A stretch of DNA of 64,000 nt from Bacteroidales bacterium (GCA_014800685.1 JAAVFQ010000021.1:1-64000), one strand, 5' to 3'. Positions 22,056 through 32,495 are shown, counted from the stretch's first letter. The notes: generated by a model not told the origin, from the sequence alone. Program-made: numbers and translations.

Positions 22056-23489
22056 ATGATTGAGATTTTCAACTTCTGGATTCTTGCCATAATTCTTATC
22101 GCTTACGTCGTCCTTGTCGGGTCGGCATGCATCGTCGTGCTTTCGGAAAACAGGTCGCCCATACGCTCTCTCGCTTGGGTAATCGCACTGATATTCCTCC
22201 CTGGCATCGGCCTCATTTTCTATCTCTTCTTCGGACGCTCTCTTAAATCATTAAACCTTTTATATCGACACCACAAACGACGCATTCTCCAGAATAAACA
22301 CCGGAAGGTCGGCTCGCTCGACGACATTGGACTCTCCCAGCATCATAAGCAACTCGTAAAACTCGCCTTCTCCCTCACCCATTCCCCGGTCACCATTCAT
22401 AACAAGATGTCTATCTTCACCAATGGGGCCAACAAGTTCCGCTCTCTCCTTATCGACCTCTCCAACGCCCGGTCTTCTATCCTGCTCCAGTACTACATTT
22501 TTCAGGATGATGAAATCGGCTCTCGCATTGCCGATATCCTCTGCGAAAAGGCCCGGGATGGCGTCGACGTGAAGGTCATTTATGACCACGTCGGCTCCTT
22601 CTCTTCTTCCTCAGCTTTCTTCCGGCGAATGAAAGACGCCGGCGTCGATGTACAGCCTTTCTTCAGAGTCACCTTCCCGCAGCTCGCCAATAGAATCAAC
22701 TGGCGGAACCATCGCAAAATCGTCATTATTGACTCCGAGATAGGATATATCGGGGGCATGAACATCGCCGACAGATACACTAACGATAATTCAAAACACA
22801 ACGACTGGAGAGACACTCATTTCAGACTCGAAGGAGAAATTGTCCAGTCGCTGATATACTCTTTCGCTCTTGACTATAACTTCCTGAAAAAGAAACTCAC
22901 CGAATTTCGATATGCCCCCTCCGCGCCCCTGCCCGAAGCCACTCTCCCTCTACAACTCGTCACCGGCGGTCCCGCAGCCAAATGGGATAATCTCTCGCTA
23001 TGCTTCCTAAAGGCTATCGCCTCTGCGAAAAAACTCATCTACATTCAGACTCCATATTTCCTCCCTACAGACGCCCTCCTTCATGCCCTCGAAGCCGCTG
23101 CCCTCTCGCAAGTGGACGTCAGAATTATGCTCCCCAGAAAATCAGACTCCCGACTCCTACAGCTCGCATCGCTCTCTTACGTCACTCAGTGCATGCGCGC
23201 AGGAATAAAATTCTATCTCTACGACCCGGGAATGCTGCACGCCAAAACGATGATCATTGACGACGACTTCGTCACCGCAGGCTCTACCAACTTCGACTTC
23301 CGATCCCTCGAAAACAACTTTGAGGCCAACCTTCTGATATTCTCTCCAGTAGCAAACGCTACAATGAAGGACATTTTCTTCCGCGACGCTGCAAAATGCA
23401 CTAAGCTCAATTTCTCAAACTGGAAAAACCGACCCAGACTCCAGCGCACCCTCGAATCCTTCGTCAGACTCCTCGCCCCGATTCTCTGA
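22056..23489 (+). CDS. cls: Cardiolipin synthase
   Basis: A 477-residue phospholipase D-type cardiolipin synthase. Two N-terminal membrane helices (WILAIILIAYVVLVGSA and LAWVIALIFLPGIGLIFYLF) precede two HKD boxes, NHRKIVIIDSEIGYIGGMN and HAKTMIIDDDFVTAGSTNFD. It joins two phosphatidylglycerol molecules in the inner membrane. Length is typical. It lies 15 bp after DUF3109. Confidence 0.96.
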   Translation: MIEIFNFWILAIILIAYVVLVGSACIVVLSENRSPIRSLAWVIALIFLPGIGLIFYLFFGRSLKSLNLLYRHHKRRILQNKHRKVGSLDDIGLSQHHKQLVKLAFSLTHSPVTIHNKMSIFTNGANKFRSLLIDLSNARSSILLQYYIFQDDEIGSRIADILCEKARDGVDVKVIYDHVGSFSSSSAFFRRMKDAGVDVQPFFRVTFPQLANRINWRNHRKIVIIDSEIGYIGGMNIADRYTNDNSKHNDWRDTHFRLEGEIVQSLIYSFALDYNFLKKKLTEFRYAPSAPLPEATLPLQLVTGGPAAKWDNLSLCFLKAIASAKKLIYIQTPYFLPTDALLHALEAAALSQVDVRIMLPRKSDSRLLQLASLSYVTQCMRAGIKFYLYDPGMLHAKTMIIDDDFVTAGSTNFDFRSLENNFEANLLIFSPVANATMKDIFFRDAAKCTKLNFSNWKNRPRLQRTLESFVRLLAPIL

Positions 23490-23510
23490 TTCTGAAGTAA
23501 TTTAGTTATA

Positions 23511-24566
23511 ATGATTGACTCAAAAAAACTTCGCAAAAAATTCCTCGATGCGACTCTCGGCTCTCTCCGGGCTGCTGACTATGCCATTACCGCTATGGCT
23601 CCTCACCGAATGCCCGTCCCCGACATCACTACTCCCATCGACATCGCAATCCCGGTCATCCCTAAAGACCTCCCTGTCCTACCACTTTGCGTCGAAGGCA
23701 TTCGGCGCAATATCCCACACCCAATCCGAGAAATATATCTCATAGCACCCTCCAATCCCGACATCCTTAAAGCTGCTCACACCCTCCGGCTCAAATTCAT
23801 CGACGAAACAACCATCCTCCCGGGGGCCCCCCAAGATATCCCCGTTTCCCGTCCCGACAGAGCTAACCGAAAAGGATGGATATTCCAGCAATTCCTGAAA
23901 CTATCAGCCAAAATAGGCACCGCCGACTACACTCTTTTCATCGATGCCGACCATATTCTCCTGCGTCCTCACACTTTCCTGACCCCTGACGAACGCACCA
24001 TCCTTTACACATCCAAAGAATTCTATCTACCATACTACGACAACATCCGTCGACTCACCGGCTCATGCCCCTTCGCCAGACACTCCTTCATCTCCCATAA
24101 AATGCTCTTTCACAAACCCACTCTCCGCCAACTCCAGAAATCGCTCTCACAGCACAACAATACCGACTGGAAAAACGCCATTCTCAACAGCATCGACTGG
24201 GACTATCCCTCTCCATTCTCCGAATTTGAACTCTACGGCCGATTCCTCCCCTCAAGCCGCAAAGCCACTCATCCCTGGCTTCAGAAAGCGCTGACCACAC
24301 TCCCCCACCCCTTCTCCACACTCACCCACGAACAGCTTGACGCCACCCACGAACAGCTTGACGCCAGCCCCGAACAGCTTGACGCCAGCCCCGAACAGCT
24401 TGACGTCACCCCCGCCGACAACAGCAAATCCACGTCAACCCACCCCTCGACCGCTGACATCTACGAAGCGCTTGCCAAAGCCTACCCCCGACACCTATCC
24501 GTCACACTCCCCGCATATCTCCGTTCCCCCCACAAATCTCAACCGAAAACTCACCAAGCCCCATAA
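23511..24566 (+). CDS. Glycosyltransferase-like protein (DUF6492-like) with C-terminal repeats
   Basis: A 351-residue protein. The core (residues 40-260) has IDIAIPVIPKDLPVLPLCVE and YTLFIDADHILLRP, a DxD motif typical of GT-A folds, with further segments such as WKNAILNSIDWDYPSPFSEF. This matches DUF6492-like proteins of surface-polysaccharide regions. From residue 275 on, EQLDA is repeated four times in a 21-bp tandem repeat, followed by a Thr/Ser/Pro-rich tail. The product probably acts in the cytoplasm on a nucleotide-sugar donor; acceptor unknown. Confidence 0.68.
   Translation: MIDSKKLRKKFLDATLGSLRAADYAITAMAPHRMPVPDITTPIDIAIPVIPKDLPVLPLCVEGIRRNIPHPIREIYLIAPSNPDILKAAHTLRLKFIDETTILPGAPQDIPVSRPDRANRKGWIFQQFLKLSAKIGTADYTLFIDADHILLRPHTFLTPDERTILYTSKEFYLPYYDNIRRLTGSCPFARHSFISHKMLFHKPTLRQLQKSLSQHNNTDWKNAILNSIDWDYPSPFSEFELYGRFLPSSRKATHPWLQKALTTLPHPFSTLTHEQLDATHEQLDASPEQLDASPEQLDVTPADNSKSTSTHPSTADIYEALAKAYPRHLSVTLPAYLRSPHKSQPKTHQAP
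24330..24414 (+). repeat. 21-bp in-frame tandem repeat
   Basis: Four units of about 21 bp with core CGAACAGCTTGACGCCA, in frame, encoding (H/P)EQLDA(T/S). The copies are nearly identical, so the number of units may vary between strains. Confidence 0.85.
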
Positions 24567-24614
24567 AAAATTCCCCCACTCATTCTTCCGCCATAAGTTG
24601 AACAAATACACAAA

Positions 24615-25742
24615 ATGACAGAAATTGATAAATTCAGACAAATCCTCTCAGAATTTGACTCTACACCTAAAATCAACACCAACCCTACATTCATGGATAT
24701 ATGTCAGTTAGGTGGTGACAAATTTGAAGAACGATGCAGTCAGATCCTAAGATTTTATCTTGACCCGAACGGCCCCCACAATCTAAAATCTCTCTTGCTC
24801 AATTCTTTGCTTGAAGCTGCCCAAAAATCCGACACCTGCTTTTCCCCTGCAAAAACGAAAGTTATCACAGAAGAAATGACTGAGGAAGGTAAATACATTG
24901 ATATTACCGTGATCTCAGACTCCATGGTCATCGCAATTGAAAACAAAATCGGAGCAAGTCTTTACAATCCCCTCGATAATTACGCCCGCCATATCAATCG
25001 AAACTACCCCGATAAAGAAGTGAAAATCTTTATCGTTCTGTCGGCAAAGCGCATTTACGACAGCGCCGAGATTCAAAAAATTAAAGAAAATGATTATATC
25101 TATATAAATTATTCATCATTCTTCACTGCCATCAAACGAAACCTCGGAAACTATGCCCTTGATGCTGACCAAGCATATCTCACATTCCTTCTTGACTTTA
25201 TCCGCACAATCGAAAATAGATTCTACCACCGCAACATGGAACTAAAAAATTTCTTCTACGAGAACCGGAAACACATAGAGAACCTTCTCCATCATTACGA
25301 TAACTTCAAAAATGAGATTCATCAAATCCGCAAAGAACAAATCTCTCAATACAAGACACTAATATGCTCCAAGACTGGCGCGGAATGGTGGATTTATCAA
25401 GGCTGGGATTTAGGAATCTCCTTCAATGACAAAACCCACAGAATAGGAATTGAAAGCTCCTTCAGCAACGGCACTTTTGAGAATCCACTTGGAATGTTTC
25501 ATATATATATTACCGTATGGCGAAAATCTCATTTCTTCACATACGAGCAGCAACTGAAGCAAAAATATCCAAACAGCCACATTGATTATAATGCCATCAA
25601 CGGCACACGCGTATTTCTTCATATAGCAATTCTACCACCAGACAAACCGGAAACAATCATTTCAACACTTGCCGAAACATATAACACCCTCAAATCCATA
25701 GTAGATAAACACAACGCCGCAGAGACAGAAAGCAAGCAATAA
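24615..25742 (+). CDS. PD-(D/E)XK nuclease superfamily protein (PDDEXK_4-like)
   Basis: A 375-residue protein whose middle part gives the nuclease core: YIDITVISDSMVIAIENKIG (D...ExK), preceded by ITEEMTEEGK and followed by DNYARHINRNYPDKEVKIFIVL. This pattern matches the PF14281-type family found beside restriction and other defence genes, but no partner is visible. The codon usage is AT-richer than the preceding genes, consistent with recent acquisition. Function is otherwise open; it could be a solitary restriction-like enzyme. Confidence 0.8.
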   Translation: MTEIDKFRQILSEFDSTPKINTNPTFMDICQLGGDKFEERCSQILRFYLDPNGPHNLKSLLLNSLLEAAQKSDTCFSPAKTKVITEEMTEEGKYIDITVISDSMVIAIENKIGASLYNPLDNYARHINRNYPDKEVKIFIVLSAKRIYDSAEIQKIKENDYIYINYSSFFTAIKRNLGNYALDADQAYLTFLLDFIRTIENRFYHRNMELKNFFYENRKHIENLLHHYDNFKNEIHQIRKEQISQYKTLICSKTGAEWWIYQGWDLGISFNDKTHRIGIESSFSNGTFENPLGMFHIYITVWRKSHFFTYEQQLKQKYPNSHIDYNAINGTRVFLHIAILPPDKPETIISTLAETYNTLKSIVDKHNAAETESKQ

Positions 25743-26210
25743 GCATCCCTACCCCTCCGACAACACTTCCTCCCCTCTCTCCCTCTCTCCCTCTCTCCCT
25801 CTCTCCCTCTCTCATCCCCCCCTTGCTTCCACAACTCCTATAGCATCCACACCTCCCATTACTCCCATACCCCCACACCTCCTATAACTTCCACAACTCT
25901 CCCAATAATTCAATAACTCTCATACCTACGAGATCACACATCGTAGCCATCCGACGGCTCAATCCGGACCTTTCAGGCGATTTACGCCCATACGGATATC
26001 CGTGGGATGCTGTCCAATCACAATCCTGTATTTTCATTCTGATTAAACATAGCAGTTGTTGCCACAAAGTTCGCAATCAAAAATTCTATTCATAAGTCGG
26101 CCTATCTCGGACGGATAATTTTCGAACGAATACCCAAACCACCCACAACTCCCCACAACTAAAATTCAACACTCGCATCCGTCATCAATCCCCAATTCCC
26201 AATAAACTCA
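25743..26210. other. Intergenic region with a pyrimidine microsatellite
   Basis: No real gene is seen; reverse-strand ORFs here are low-complexity shadows. It contains five units of CCCTCTCT (about 25772-25813), then a run of short related words (ACTCCCA, CCACACCTCC, CCACAACTC), and ends in AT-rich sequence before the terminator at 26211. Confidence 0.7.
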
Positions 26211-26245
26211 GAGGGTGAGTCAAAATCAAATTTTGACTCACCCTC
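26211..26245. terminator. Bidirectional terminator between the nuclease gene and rplQ
   Basis: A perfect 16-bp stem GAGGGTGAGTCAAAAT with its complement around CAA, placed between convergent genes. It ends the ribosomal superoperon from the right. A related hairpin lies at 37261. Confidence 0.78.
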
Positions 26246-26268
26246 AACTTATCTATGTGTAGTGGATC

Positions 26269-26742
26269 TTACTCTGCCTTTGCTTCTTCTGCAGCAGGAG
26301 CTTCAGCAGCAGGAGCCGCTTTTTTGCTGCGTGAGCGACGAGTTGACTTAGCCTTCTTCTCAGTCTTGCCGGAAAGCATGTTCTCGTTAAAGTCTACGAG
26401 CTCTATAAAACACATTTCGGCATTATCACCCAGACGGTGACCGGTCTTCAGAATGCGAGTGTAACCTCCGGGGCGATCTCCGACCTTCTCAGCTACTGGG
26501 CCGAAAAGTTCCTTGACTGCCTCCTTGTTCTGAAGATAGCTGAATACGAGGCGACGATTCTGCATATCATCCTTCTTCGCACGGGTGATCAGAGGCTCTG
26601 CATACATTCTCAGGGCCTTTGCCTTCGCCAGCGTAGTCGTGATACGCTTGTGAAGAATCAGCGAGATGCACTGGTTCATCAGAAGGGCGTCACGATGTGC
26701 CTTCTTACGGCCAAGGTGGTTGAATTTCTTATTATGTCTCAT
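26269..26742 (-). CDS. rplQ: Ribosomal protein L17
   Basis: A large-subunit protein, last gene of the superoperon. The 157 residues start [17 protein letters not shown], the canonical L17 opening, with the [17 protein letters not shown] segment. A C-terminal tail of about 30 residues rich in Lys and Ala ([18 protein letters not shown]) extends beyond the 120-residue core; such tails are usual in Bacteroidota. It starts 6 bp after rpoA. Confidence 0.97.
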   Translation of the reverse strand: MRHNKKFNHLGRKKAHRDALLMNQCISLILHKRITTTLAKAKALRMYAEPLITRAKKDDMQNRRLVFSYLQNKEAVKELFGPVAEKVGDRPGGYTRILKTGHRLGDNAEMCFIELVDFNENMLSGKTEKKAKSTRRSRSKKAAPAAEAPAAEEAKAE

Positions 26743-26748
26743 CTCTTG

Positions 26749-27747
26749 TTAGTCTTTGTCTAATTTAAAACGTGATATGTCCATCCCGAATGAGAGATTG
26801 TTCTTTGCCAATATCTCATCCAACTCAGTGAGCGACTTCCGACCAAAGTTACGGAATCTGAGCAGGTCATTCTTATTGAAGGCCACAAGCTCGCCAAGTG
26901 TCTCTACTTCTGCGCTCTTGAGGCAATTCAACGCACGAACAGAGAGACCCATGTCTGAAAGCTTGGTCTTCAGAAGTTGACGCATGTGAAGCACTTCTTC
27001 ATCAAACTCATCTCCATCCTCCGTGGTGTCCACCTCCTGAGTAATCTTGTCGTCAGAGAACATCACAAAGTGCTGGATAAGTATCTTCGCTGCCTCCTTC
27101 AGTGCCTCTTTCGGATCTATTGACCCGTCTGTGGTCACTTCTATCGTCAGCTTCTCATAGTCCGTTTTCTGCTCTACACGGAAGTTATCCACCGTGTATT
27201 TCACGTTCTTTATCGGAGTGTAGATAGAGTCAATTGCTATTACGTTCGGGTCTGCACTTCCGATCAGCTCACGATTCTCATCCGCCGGTACCCACCCGCG
27301 GCCATGATTCACCGTAAATTCCATCTGGAAGCTTGAGTCAGGATCCAAATTGCAGATGACCAACTCAGGATTCAGAACCTCAAAACCCGAAAGCACTTTA
27401 CCCAGATCGCCAGCCTTGAACACATCAGTGCCCGATACATTGACTATGGCTTTCTCCTCATCTATGCCCTCTGCAGTCTGCTTGAATCTTACCTGCTTCA
27501 GATTAAGGATTATGTTGGTCACATCCTCCTTGACCCCGGGTATCGTGTCAAGTTCGTGTGCCACTCCATCGATCTTTATGCTATTGATGGCATAGCCCCC
27601 AAGTGAGGACAATAATATGCGACGCAGCGCGTGGCCTACGGTCAATCCATAGCCGGGCTCAAGCGGACGAAACTCGAATTTTCCGAACTTGTCGTCCGAC
27701 TCGAGCATAACCACTTTGTCGGGCTTTTGAAATGCTAATATTGGCAT
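26749..27747 (-). CDS. rpoA: RNA polymerase alpha subunit
   Basis: The 332-residue alpha subunit. The N-terminal assembly domain has [19 protein letters not shown] and the dimer interface, and the C-terminal domain ([20 protein letters not shown], then [19 protein letters not shown]) binds DNA and activators. It nucleates assembly of the polymerase core. Length is normal; it lies between rpsD and rplQ as in most bacteria. Confidence 0.98.
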   Translation of the reverse strand: MPILAFQKPDKVVMLESDDKFGKFEFRPLEPGYGLTVGHALRRILLSSLGGYAINSIKIDGVAHELDTIPGVKEDVTNIILNLKQVRFKQTAEGIDEEKAIVNVSGTDVFKAGDLGKVLSGFEVLNPELVICNLDPDSSFQMEFTVNHGRGWVPADENRELIGSADPNVIAIDSIYTPIKNVKYTVDNFRVEQKTDYEKLTIEVTTDGSIDPKEALKEAAKILIQHFVMFSDDKITQEVDTTEDGDEFDEEVLHMRQLLKTKLSDMGLSVRALNCLKSAEVETLGELVAFNKNDLLRFRNFGRKSLTELDEILAKNNLSFGMDISRFKLDKD

Positions 27748-27761
27748 GGGTTTACTCTTTA

Positions 27762-28367
27762 TTATTTAGAATACAACTCGACGATCAGCTGCTCCTTGAT
27801 ATTCTCGGGAATGTCAGCACGTACGGGGGTGTGAAGGAATTTTCCTCCCTTGATGCTCTCCTCCCACTCTATCCAGGGATACTTGCTGTGGTTGAAACCT
27901 GCGAGGCAGTCTGCTATCACCTCAAGTGACTTAGACTTCTCACGAACAGCTACAACATCGCCGGGCTTTACCTGATAAGACGGAATATTTACCACCTTTC
28001 CGTTTACGGTGATATGCTTGTGAAGCACGATCTGACGCGCTGCAGGACGGCTCGGTGCCAGACCAAGACGATATACAACGTTGTCAAGACGGCTCTCAAG
28101 AAGCTGAAGAAGCACCTCACCGGTAATGCCCTTGGTGCGGGCCGCCTTCTCGAAAAGATTGCGGAACTGACGCTCAAGTACGCCGTAGGTATATTTGGCT
28201 TTCTGCTTCTCCTTCAACTGCATGCCATACTCCGAAGTCTTGCGACGACGATTCTGACCATGCTGTCCGGGCGGATAGTTCTTCTTCGCCAGGACTTTAT
28301 CCTCACCATAGATTGCCTCGCCGAATTTGCGGGCGATTTTTGTTTTCGGACCTGTGTATCTTGCCAT
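27762..28367 (-). CDS. rpsD: Ribosomal protein S4
   Basis: A 201-residue small-subunit protein that starts 16S assembly. It opens [17 protein letters not shown] and has the S4 RNA-binding domain ([20 protein letters not shown], then [15 protein letters not shown]). No zinc knuckle cysteines are present. About 150 bp without a gene separate it from rpsK. Confidence 0.98.
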   Translation of the reverse strand: MARYTGPKTKIARKFGEAIYGEDKVLAKKNYPPGQHGQNRRRKTSEYGMQLKEKQKAKYTYGVLERQFRNLFEKAARTKGITGEVLLQLLESRLDNVVYRLGLAPSRPAARQIVLHKHITVNGKVVNIPSYQVKPGDVVAVREKSKSLEVIADCLAGFNHSKYPWIEWEESIKGGKFLHTPVRADIPENIKEQLIVELYSK

Positions 28368-28516
28368 TTTGTCGGTTCTATTTTTAAGTGTGGCCTTACG
28401 TCACTCCTTAGCGCAGCCGCGACTGTCGAGAGAAAAGCTTACTGTGACAGTCTATTCGCATTCAGAGCACGTCTCTGCCGACTTGTTTGTTCTTCTATTC
28501 CTCTTTTACGCTCTGA

Positions 28517-28906
28517 TTATACTCTTCTACGCTTAGGAGGACGACATCCGTTGTGAGGAAGCGGAGTTACGTCTACGATCTCCACTACTTCGATGCCGGC
28601 GCCATGCACCGTACGGATTGCACTCTCACGGCCGTTACCCGGTCCCTTTACGTAAGCCTTTACCTTACGGAGTCCAAGATCATACGCCACTTTAGCGCAA
28701 TCCTGGGCTGCCATCTGCGCTGCGTAGGGCGTGTTCTTCTTTGAACCACGGAAGCCCATCTTGCCGGCGCTTGACCAGGAGATAACCTGACCTTCACTGT
28801 TGGCAAGGCATACGATGATGTTGTTGAAAGATGAGTGTACGTGAAGCTGACCCATTGCGTCAACCTTGACGTTTCTCTTCTTTGCTGCGACTGTCTTTTT
28901 TGCCAT
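28517..28906 (-). CDS. rpsK: Ribosomal protein S11
   Basis: A 129-residue platform protein of the small subunit. Diagnostic segments are [40 protein letters not shown] and the C-terminal [18 protein letters not shown]. It lies 9 bp after rpsM. Confidence 0.98.
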   Translation of the reverse strand: MAKKTVAAKKRNVKVDAMGQLHVHSSFNNIIVCLANSEGQVISWSSAGKMGFRGSKKNTPYAAQMAAQDCAKVAYDLGLRKVKAYVKGPGNGRESAIRTVHGAGIEVVEIVDVTPLPHNGCRPPKRRRV

Positions 28907-28915
28907 ACTTTAATT

Positions 28916-29296
28916 TTATTTAGTAGCTTTCTTCTTGTTAGCAACTGTCTTCTTGCGTCCTTTACGGGTGCGGGCGTTGTTCTTGGTGCTCTGTCCGCGA
29001 ACGGGAAGTCCGATGCGGTGACGGATGCCACGATAGCAGCCGATGTCCATAAGACGCTTGATGTTGAGCTGAATCTCGCTGCGGAGATCACCCTCTACTT
29101 TATACTCAGACTGAATCACCTCACGAACGGCTGCTGCCTGATCGTCTGTCCAGTCCTTTACCTTGATGTCGCGGTCTACTCCCGCTTTCTCTAATATTGT
29201 TTTGGCGGCGCTACGTCCGATTCCGTATATGTACGTCAAGGAAATCTCCCCGCGCTTATTCTGCGGAAGGTCTACGCCGACGATTCTTACTGCCAT
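28916..29296 (-). CDS. rpsM: Ribosomal protein S13
   Basis: A 126-residue head protein of the small subunit with [38 protein letters not shown] and the C-terminal [19 protein letters not shown] that reaches the P-site tRNA. It contacts S19. Thirty-one bp separate it from rpmJ. Confidence 0.98.
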   Translation of the reverse strand: MAVRIVGVDLPQNKRGEISLTYIYGIGRSAAKTILEKAGVDRDIKVKDWTDDQAAAVREVIQSEYKVEGDLRSEIQLNIKRLMDIGCYRGIRHRIGLPVRGQSTKNNARTRKGRKKTVANKKKATK

Positions 29297-29327
29297 ATAT
29301 TTATATTCGTTTTTGCAAGACCCTTAA

Positions 29328-29444
29328 TTAGCCCTGACGTGTTTTAAATTTCGGATTCTTTTTGTTTATTACGTAAAGTCTGCCCTTACGACGAACTATC
29401 TTGCTGTCCGGCGTACGCTTCTTTAACGATGCTCTAACTTTCAT
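29328..29444 (-). CDS. rpmJ: Ribosomal protein L36 (cysteine-free form)
   Basis: The gene is too short for the ORF track; it reads from the ATG at 29444 to TAA at 29328. The 38-residue product starts [15 protein letters not shown] and ends [10 protein letters not shown], the L36 frame, but the zinc ligands of the usual CxxC...C...H ribbon are all replaced. This zinc-independent form is common in Bacteroidota. It follows infA directly. Confidence 0.95.
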   Translation of the reverse strand: MKVRASLKKRTPDSKIVRRKGRLYVINKKNPKFKTRQG

Positions 29445-29460
29445 GTCTTGTATCTTTTTT

Positions 29461-29679
29461 TTATTTATATCTGAACGATATTCTTCCCTTGCTCAAATCG
29501 TAAGGTGACATCTCCACTCTTACTCTGTCGCCCGGAAGAATTTTGATATAGTGCATCCTCATCTTCCCTGAGATATGTGCTGTTATCTCATGCCCATTCT
29601 CAAGTTCTACCTTAAACATTGCGTTTGACAATGCTTCGAGGATTACGCCGTCTTGTTCTATTGCAGCCTGTTTTGCCAT
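29461..29679 (-). CDS. infA: Translation initiation factor IF-1
   Basis: The real start is the ATG at 29679 ([11 protein letters not shown]), giving the standard 72 residues; the track adds 15 residues from an upstream ATG. The OB fold shows [20 protein letters not shown] and [21 protein letters not shown]-1 occupies the A site during initiation. It lies between map and rpmJ. Confidence 0.97.
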   Translation of the reverse strand: MAKQAAIEQDGVILEALSNAMFKVELENGHEITAHISGKMRMHYIKILPGDRVRVEMSPYDLSKGRISFRYK

Positions 29680-29704
29680 GTTCTTTCTTCTGATTTTTGT
29701 GGCA

Positions 29705-30487
29705 TCAGATACTCCGATTGCCAAGCACTTCTTCTATATAACGGAATGTAGTCAACACCTCCGGATCATCTCCATTGATGAGCAGTGTGTGCTCAAAATG
29801 TGCCGAAGGCTTACGATCCTTTGTTCTGCACTGCCAGCCGTCTCGCTCTATGACGATGTTCTTGCTTCCAAGATTGATCATCGGCTCTATGGCAATGCAC
29901 ATACCGTCACGAAGCACGGGGCCAATACCCCTACGCCCGTAATTCGGCACTTCCGGATCCTCGTGCATTGACTGACCTATGCCGTGTCCGCACATTTCGC
30001 GAACTACGCTATAATTGCGGCGTTCGCAATATGTCTGCACTGCATTTCCTATGTCGCCTACGCGTTTTCCGGCTTTCGCTGCCTCTATTCCCTTATAAAG
30101 AGACTCCTTCGTAGTCTTGAGAAGACTCATCACCTCCGGAGCTATCTCCCCTATAGGAAACGTATAGCAACTGTCGCCATGAAAACCATTCAGCTCCACT
30201 ACGCAGTCCGTGCCCACTATGTCGCCCTCCTCAAGCACTCTGTCAGAGGGAAAACCATGCACTACGGTCTCATTTACCTCAATGCACAGTGTGCCCGGAA
30301 ATCCATGATAACCTAAACATGCGGGCGTGCCGCCATTGTCCAGTATATACTCACGGGCTATAGAGTCGAGACGAAGAGTGGTTACTCCGGGACGAGCCCA
30401 TTTGGCCACCTCTCCCAGCGTGCGGCTCACCAGATCGCAGGCCGCCCGCATCTTCTCGATTTCCTCTGCTGTTTTCAGGTATATCAT
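29705..30487 (-). CDS. map: Methionine aminopeptidase, type I
   Basis: A 260-residue enzyme that removes the initiator methionine. Metal ligands are visible in [16 protein letters not shown] (two Asp), [17 protein letters not shown] (His), AIEPMINLG (Glu) and the last Glu in [10 protein letters not shown]. Gene order secY-map-infA is conserved in many bacteria and matches here. Confidence 0.97.
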   Translation of the reverse strand: MIYLKTAEEIEKMRAACDLVSRTLGEVAKWARPGVTTLRLDSIAREYILDNGGTPACLGYHGFPGTLCIEVNETVVHGFPSDRVLEEGDIVGTDCVVELNGFHGDSCYTFPIGEIAPEVMSLLKTTKESLYKGIEAAKAGKRVGDIGNAVQTYCERRNYSVVREMCGHGIGQSMHEDPEVPNYGRRGIGPVLRDGMCIAIEPMINLGSKNIVIERDGWQCRTKDRKPSAHFEHTLLINGDDPEVLTTFRYIEEVLGNRSI

Positions 30488-30509
30488 TCCGCCTGTTTAG
30501 AATATATTC

Positions 30510-31847
30510 TTAGAAAGCGCTATTGCCTGTTGTACGCCCCTTGATACGACCATCCTTCATAAGACCATCGTAATGACGCATCAGAAGATGACCTTCGATG
30601 ATGCGGAGCGTGTCAAGAATAACACCTACGAGAATCAGCAGTGAAGTGCCTCCGAAGAAGGAAGCAAAACTGCGGTTAAGACCACATACAGTCGCTATCG
30701 CCGGAAGTATAGCCACAATTCCGAGGAATATAGATCCGGGAAGTGTGATTCTCGACATGATTGAGTCAAGATATTCTATAGTCGGCTTGCCGGGCTTGAT
30801 GCCGGGAATGAAGCCATTGTTGCGCTTCATATCTTCGGCCATCTGAGCCGGACGCACTGTGATTGCTGTGTAGAAATAGGTGAAGGCAACAATCATGATG
30901 AAGTATACAAGGTTATATACCCATCCGTACATATCCGTCATGGCTCCGAAGAAACCACCCGTGCGGGTGCTGAAGCCGGCAAGTGTGACGGGAATGAACA
31001 TGATTGCCTGCGCGAAGATGATAGGCATCACGCCCGCTGCGTTTACCTTCAGAGGGATGTACTGGCGAGCACCGCCATACTGACGATTGCCCACGATTCT
31101 CTTGGCATACTGCACAGGCACCTTGCGCGTTCCCTGCACGAGAAGCACTGCGCCGGCTATGACTGCAAGTAGAATCACTATCTCCACAAGGAAGATCACC
31201 AATCCACCACCGGCTGAATTCATCAGTCGGCCGGTAAACTCCTGAATGAATGCCTCAGGAAGTCGCGCGATAATACCTATAAGGATGATAAATGAAATAC
31301 CGTTTCCGATACCTTTCTGGTCGATTCTCTCACCGAGCCACATGATGAACATAGACCCGGCTGCAAGTACAATAGTCATGAACACGACGGTCCAGAATCC
31401 CATCTCGACATGGCCACCGGCTGCAGAAACCTGATATTTGAGGTTCATAAGATATGCGGGACCCTGAAGCACAAGTATCAGTACTGTCAGATATCTTGTG
31501 TACTGATTTAGCTTCATGCGGCCGCTTTCACCCTCTCTCTGCATCTTCTGGAATGATGGAAGCACCATGCCCAAAAGCTGAATCACGATAGATGCCGTAA
31601 TGTAAGGCATGATACCGAGGGCGAATATCGAGGCCTGTGAGAATGCACCGCCTGAAAACATGTCAAGCAACTGCATCAAGCCGTCGGAAGTGAAATTCTT
31701 TAATGCCAGCAGATCGTCGGGATTAATTCCCGGCAGAACTACGTAGCATCCGAAACGATAGATTATCACCAGCAGCAGCGTGATGCCGATGCGCTTACGG
31801 AGATCCTCTACGCTCCAGATATTTTTGACTGTCTGTGTAAATCCCAT
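30510..31847 (-). CDS. secY: Preprotein translocase channel SecY
   Basis: A 445-residue inner-membrane protein with ten predicted helices. It starts MGFTQTVKNIWSVEDLRKRI, contains the plug-region LQLLDMFSGGAFSQASIF and the loops RKVPVQYAKRIVGN and MAEDMKRNNGFIPGIKPG. With SecE and SecG it forms the channel for protein export. It follows rplO by 6 bp as in typical spc operons. Confidence 0.98.
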   Translation of the reverse strand: MGFTQTVKNIWSVEDLRKRIGITLLLVIIYRFGCYVVLPGINPDDLLALKNFTSDGLMQLLDMFSGGAFSQASIFALGIMPYITASIVIQLLGMVLPSFQKMQREGESGRMKLNQYTRYLTVLILVLQGPAYLMNLKYQVSAAGGHVEMGFWTVVFMTIVLAAGSMFIMWLGERIDQKGIGNGISFIILIGIIARLPEAFIQEFTGRLMNSAGGGLVIFLVEIVILLAVIAGAVLLVQGTRKVPVQYAKRIVGNRQYGGARQYIPLKVNAAGVMPIIFAQAIMFIPVTLAGFSTRTGGFFGAMTDMYGWVYNLVYFIMIVAFTYFYTAITVRPAQMAEDMKRNNGFIPGIKPGKPTIEYLDSIMSRITLPGSIFLGIVAILPAIATVCGLNRSFASFFGGTSLLILVGVILDTLRIIEGHLLMRHYDGLMKDGRIKGRTTGNSAF

Positions 31848-31853
31848 TGTTTA

Positions 31854-32300
31854 TTATTTTTTTACGATGCTGCCACCAGCTGCCGCGATGGCTTCTTCTG
31901 CCTTCTTGGAGAAAGCATCGGCTTCTACTTCTATTGCCTTGGTAAGGGCACCGTTGCCGAGAATCTTGACAAGACATTTCTTGGGCACAAGACCTGCCTC
32001 ACGCAAATCCGCTACTGAAATGCGCGCTACGTTCTTGGCCTGAGCAAGAGCCTCAAGAGTGTCAAGGTTGACAGCCTTATACTCTACTCTGTTGATATTC
32101 TTGAATCCGAATTTGGGGACACGGCGCTGGAGAGGCATCTGACCACCCTCGAAGCCTATCTTGTGCTTATAACCACTGCGTGATTTAGCACCCTTATGAC
32201 CACGGGTTGAGGTGCCACCGTAGCCGGAACCGGGGCCGCGGCCTACGCGCTTATTCTTCTTATTGCTTCCCTCTGCGGGCTTCAAATTATGTAATTCCAT
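31854..32300 (-). CDS. rplO: Ribosomal protein L15
   Basis: A 148-residue large-subunit assembly protein with the glycine-rich basic N-terminus (KNKRVGRGPGSGYGGTSTRG, HKGAKSRSGYKHKIGFEGGQ) and the ALTKAIEVEADAFSKKAEEA C-terminal fold. Length is normal. Confidence 0.98.
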   Translation of the reverse strand: MELHNLKPAEGSNKKNKRVGRGPGSGYGGTSTRGHKGAKSRSGYKHKIGFEGGQMPLQRRVPKFGFKNINRVEYKAVNLDTLEALAQAKNVARISVADLREAGLVPKKCLVKILGNGALTKAIEVEADAFSKKAEEAIAAAGGSIVKK

Positions 32301-32315
32301 TGTGTCAGTGCTAAT

Positions 32316-32495
32316 TTAAAGTTTGGTAACTTCTACGAGGTGATGCACCGTCTTTACCATGCCAAGTATAGAGGGGGTATCCTCCTTGACTACGGTGTGG
32401 TTCATCTTTCTGAGCCCGAGGGCGTCAAGAGTGCGCTTCTGAACGGCAGGCGCATTGATGCGGCTTTTTATCTGCTTTATCTGAATCTTTGCCAT
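32316..32495 (-). CDS. rpmD: Ribosomal protein L30
   Basis: Missing from the ORF track because the product is 59 residues. It reads from the ATG at 32495 and includes MAKIQIKQIKSRINAP, RTLDALGLRKMNHTVVKED and VKTVHHLVEVTKL, all L30 hallmarks. It sits between rpsE (9 bp before) and rplO, the conserved position. Confidence 0.97.
   Translation of the reverse strand: MAKIQIKQIKSRINAPAVQKRTLDALGLRKMNHTVVKEDTPSILGMVKTVHHLVEVTKL

Noticed and set aside
25619-25878. Arg/Glu/Gly-rich reverse ORFs near 25.7 kb
   Set aside because: They are translations of the CCCTCTCT microsatellite.
29328-29444. L36 without cysteines as a broken gene
   Set aside because: The zinc-free form is a known variant and the rest of the sequence is intact.
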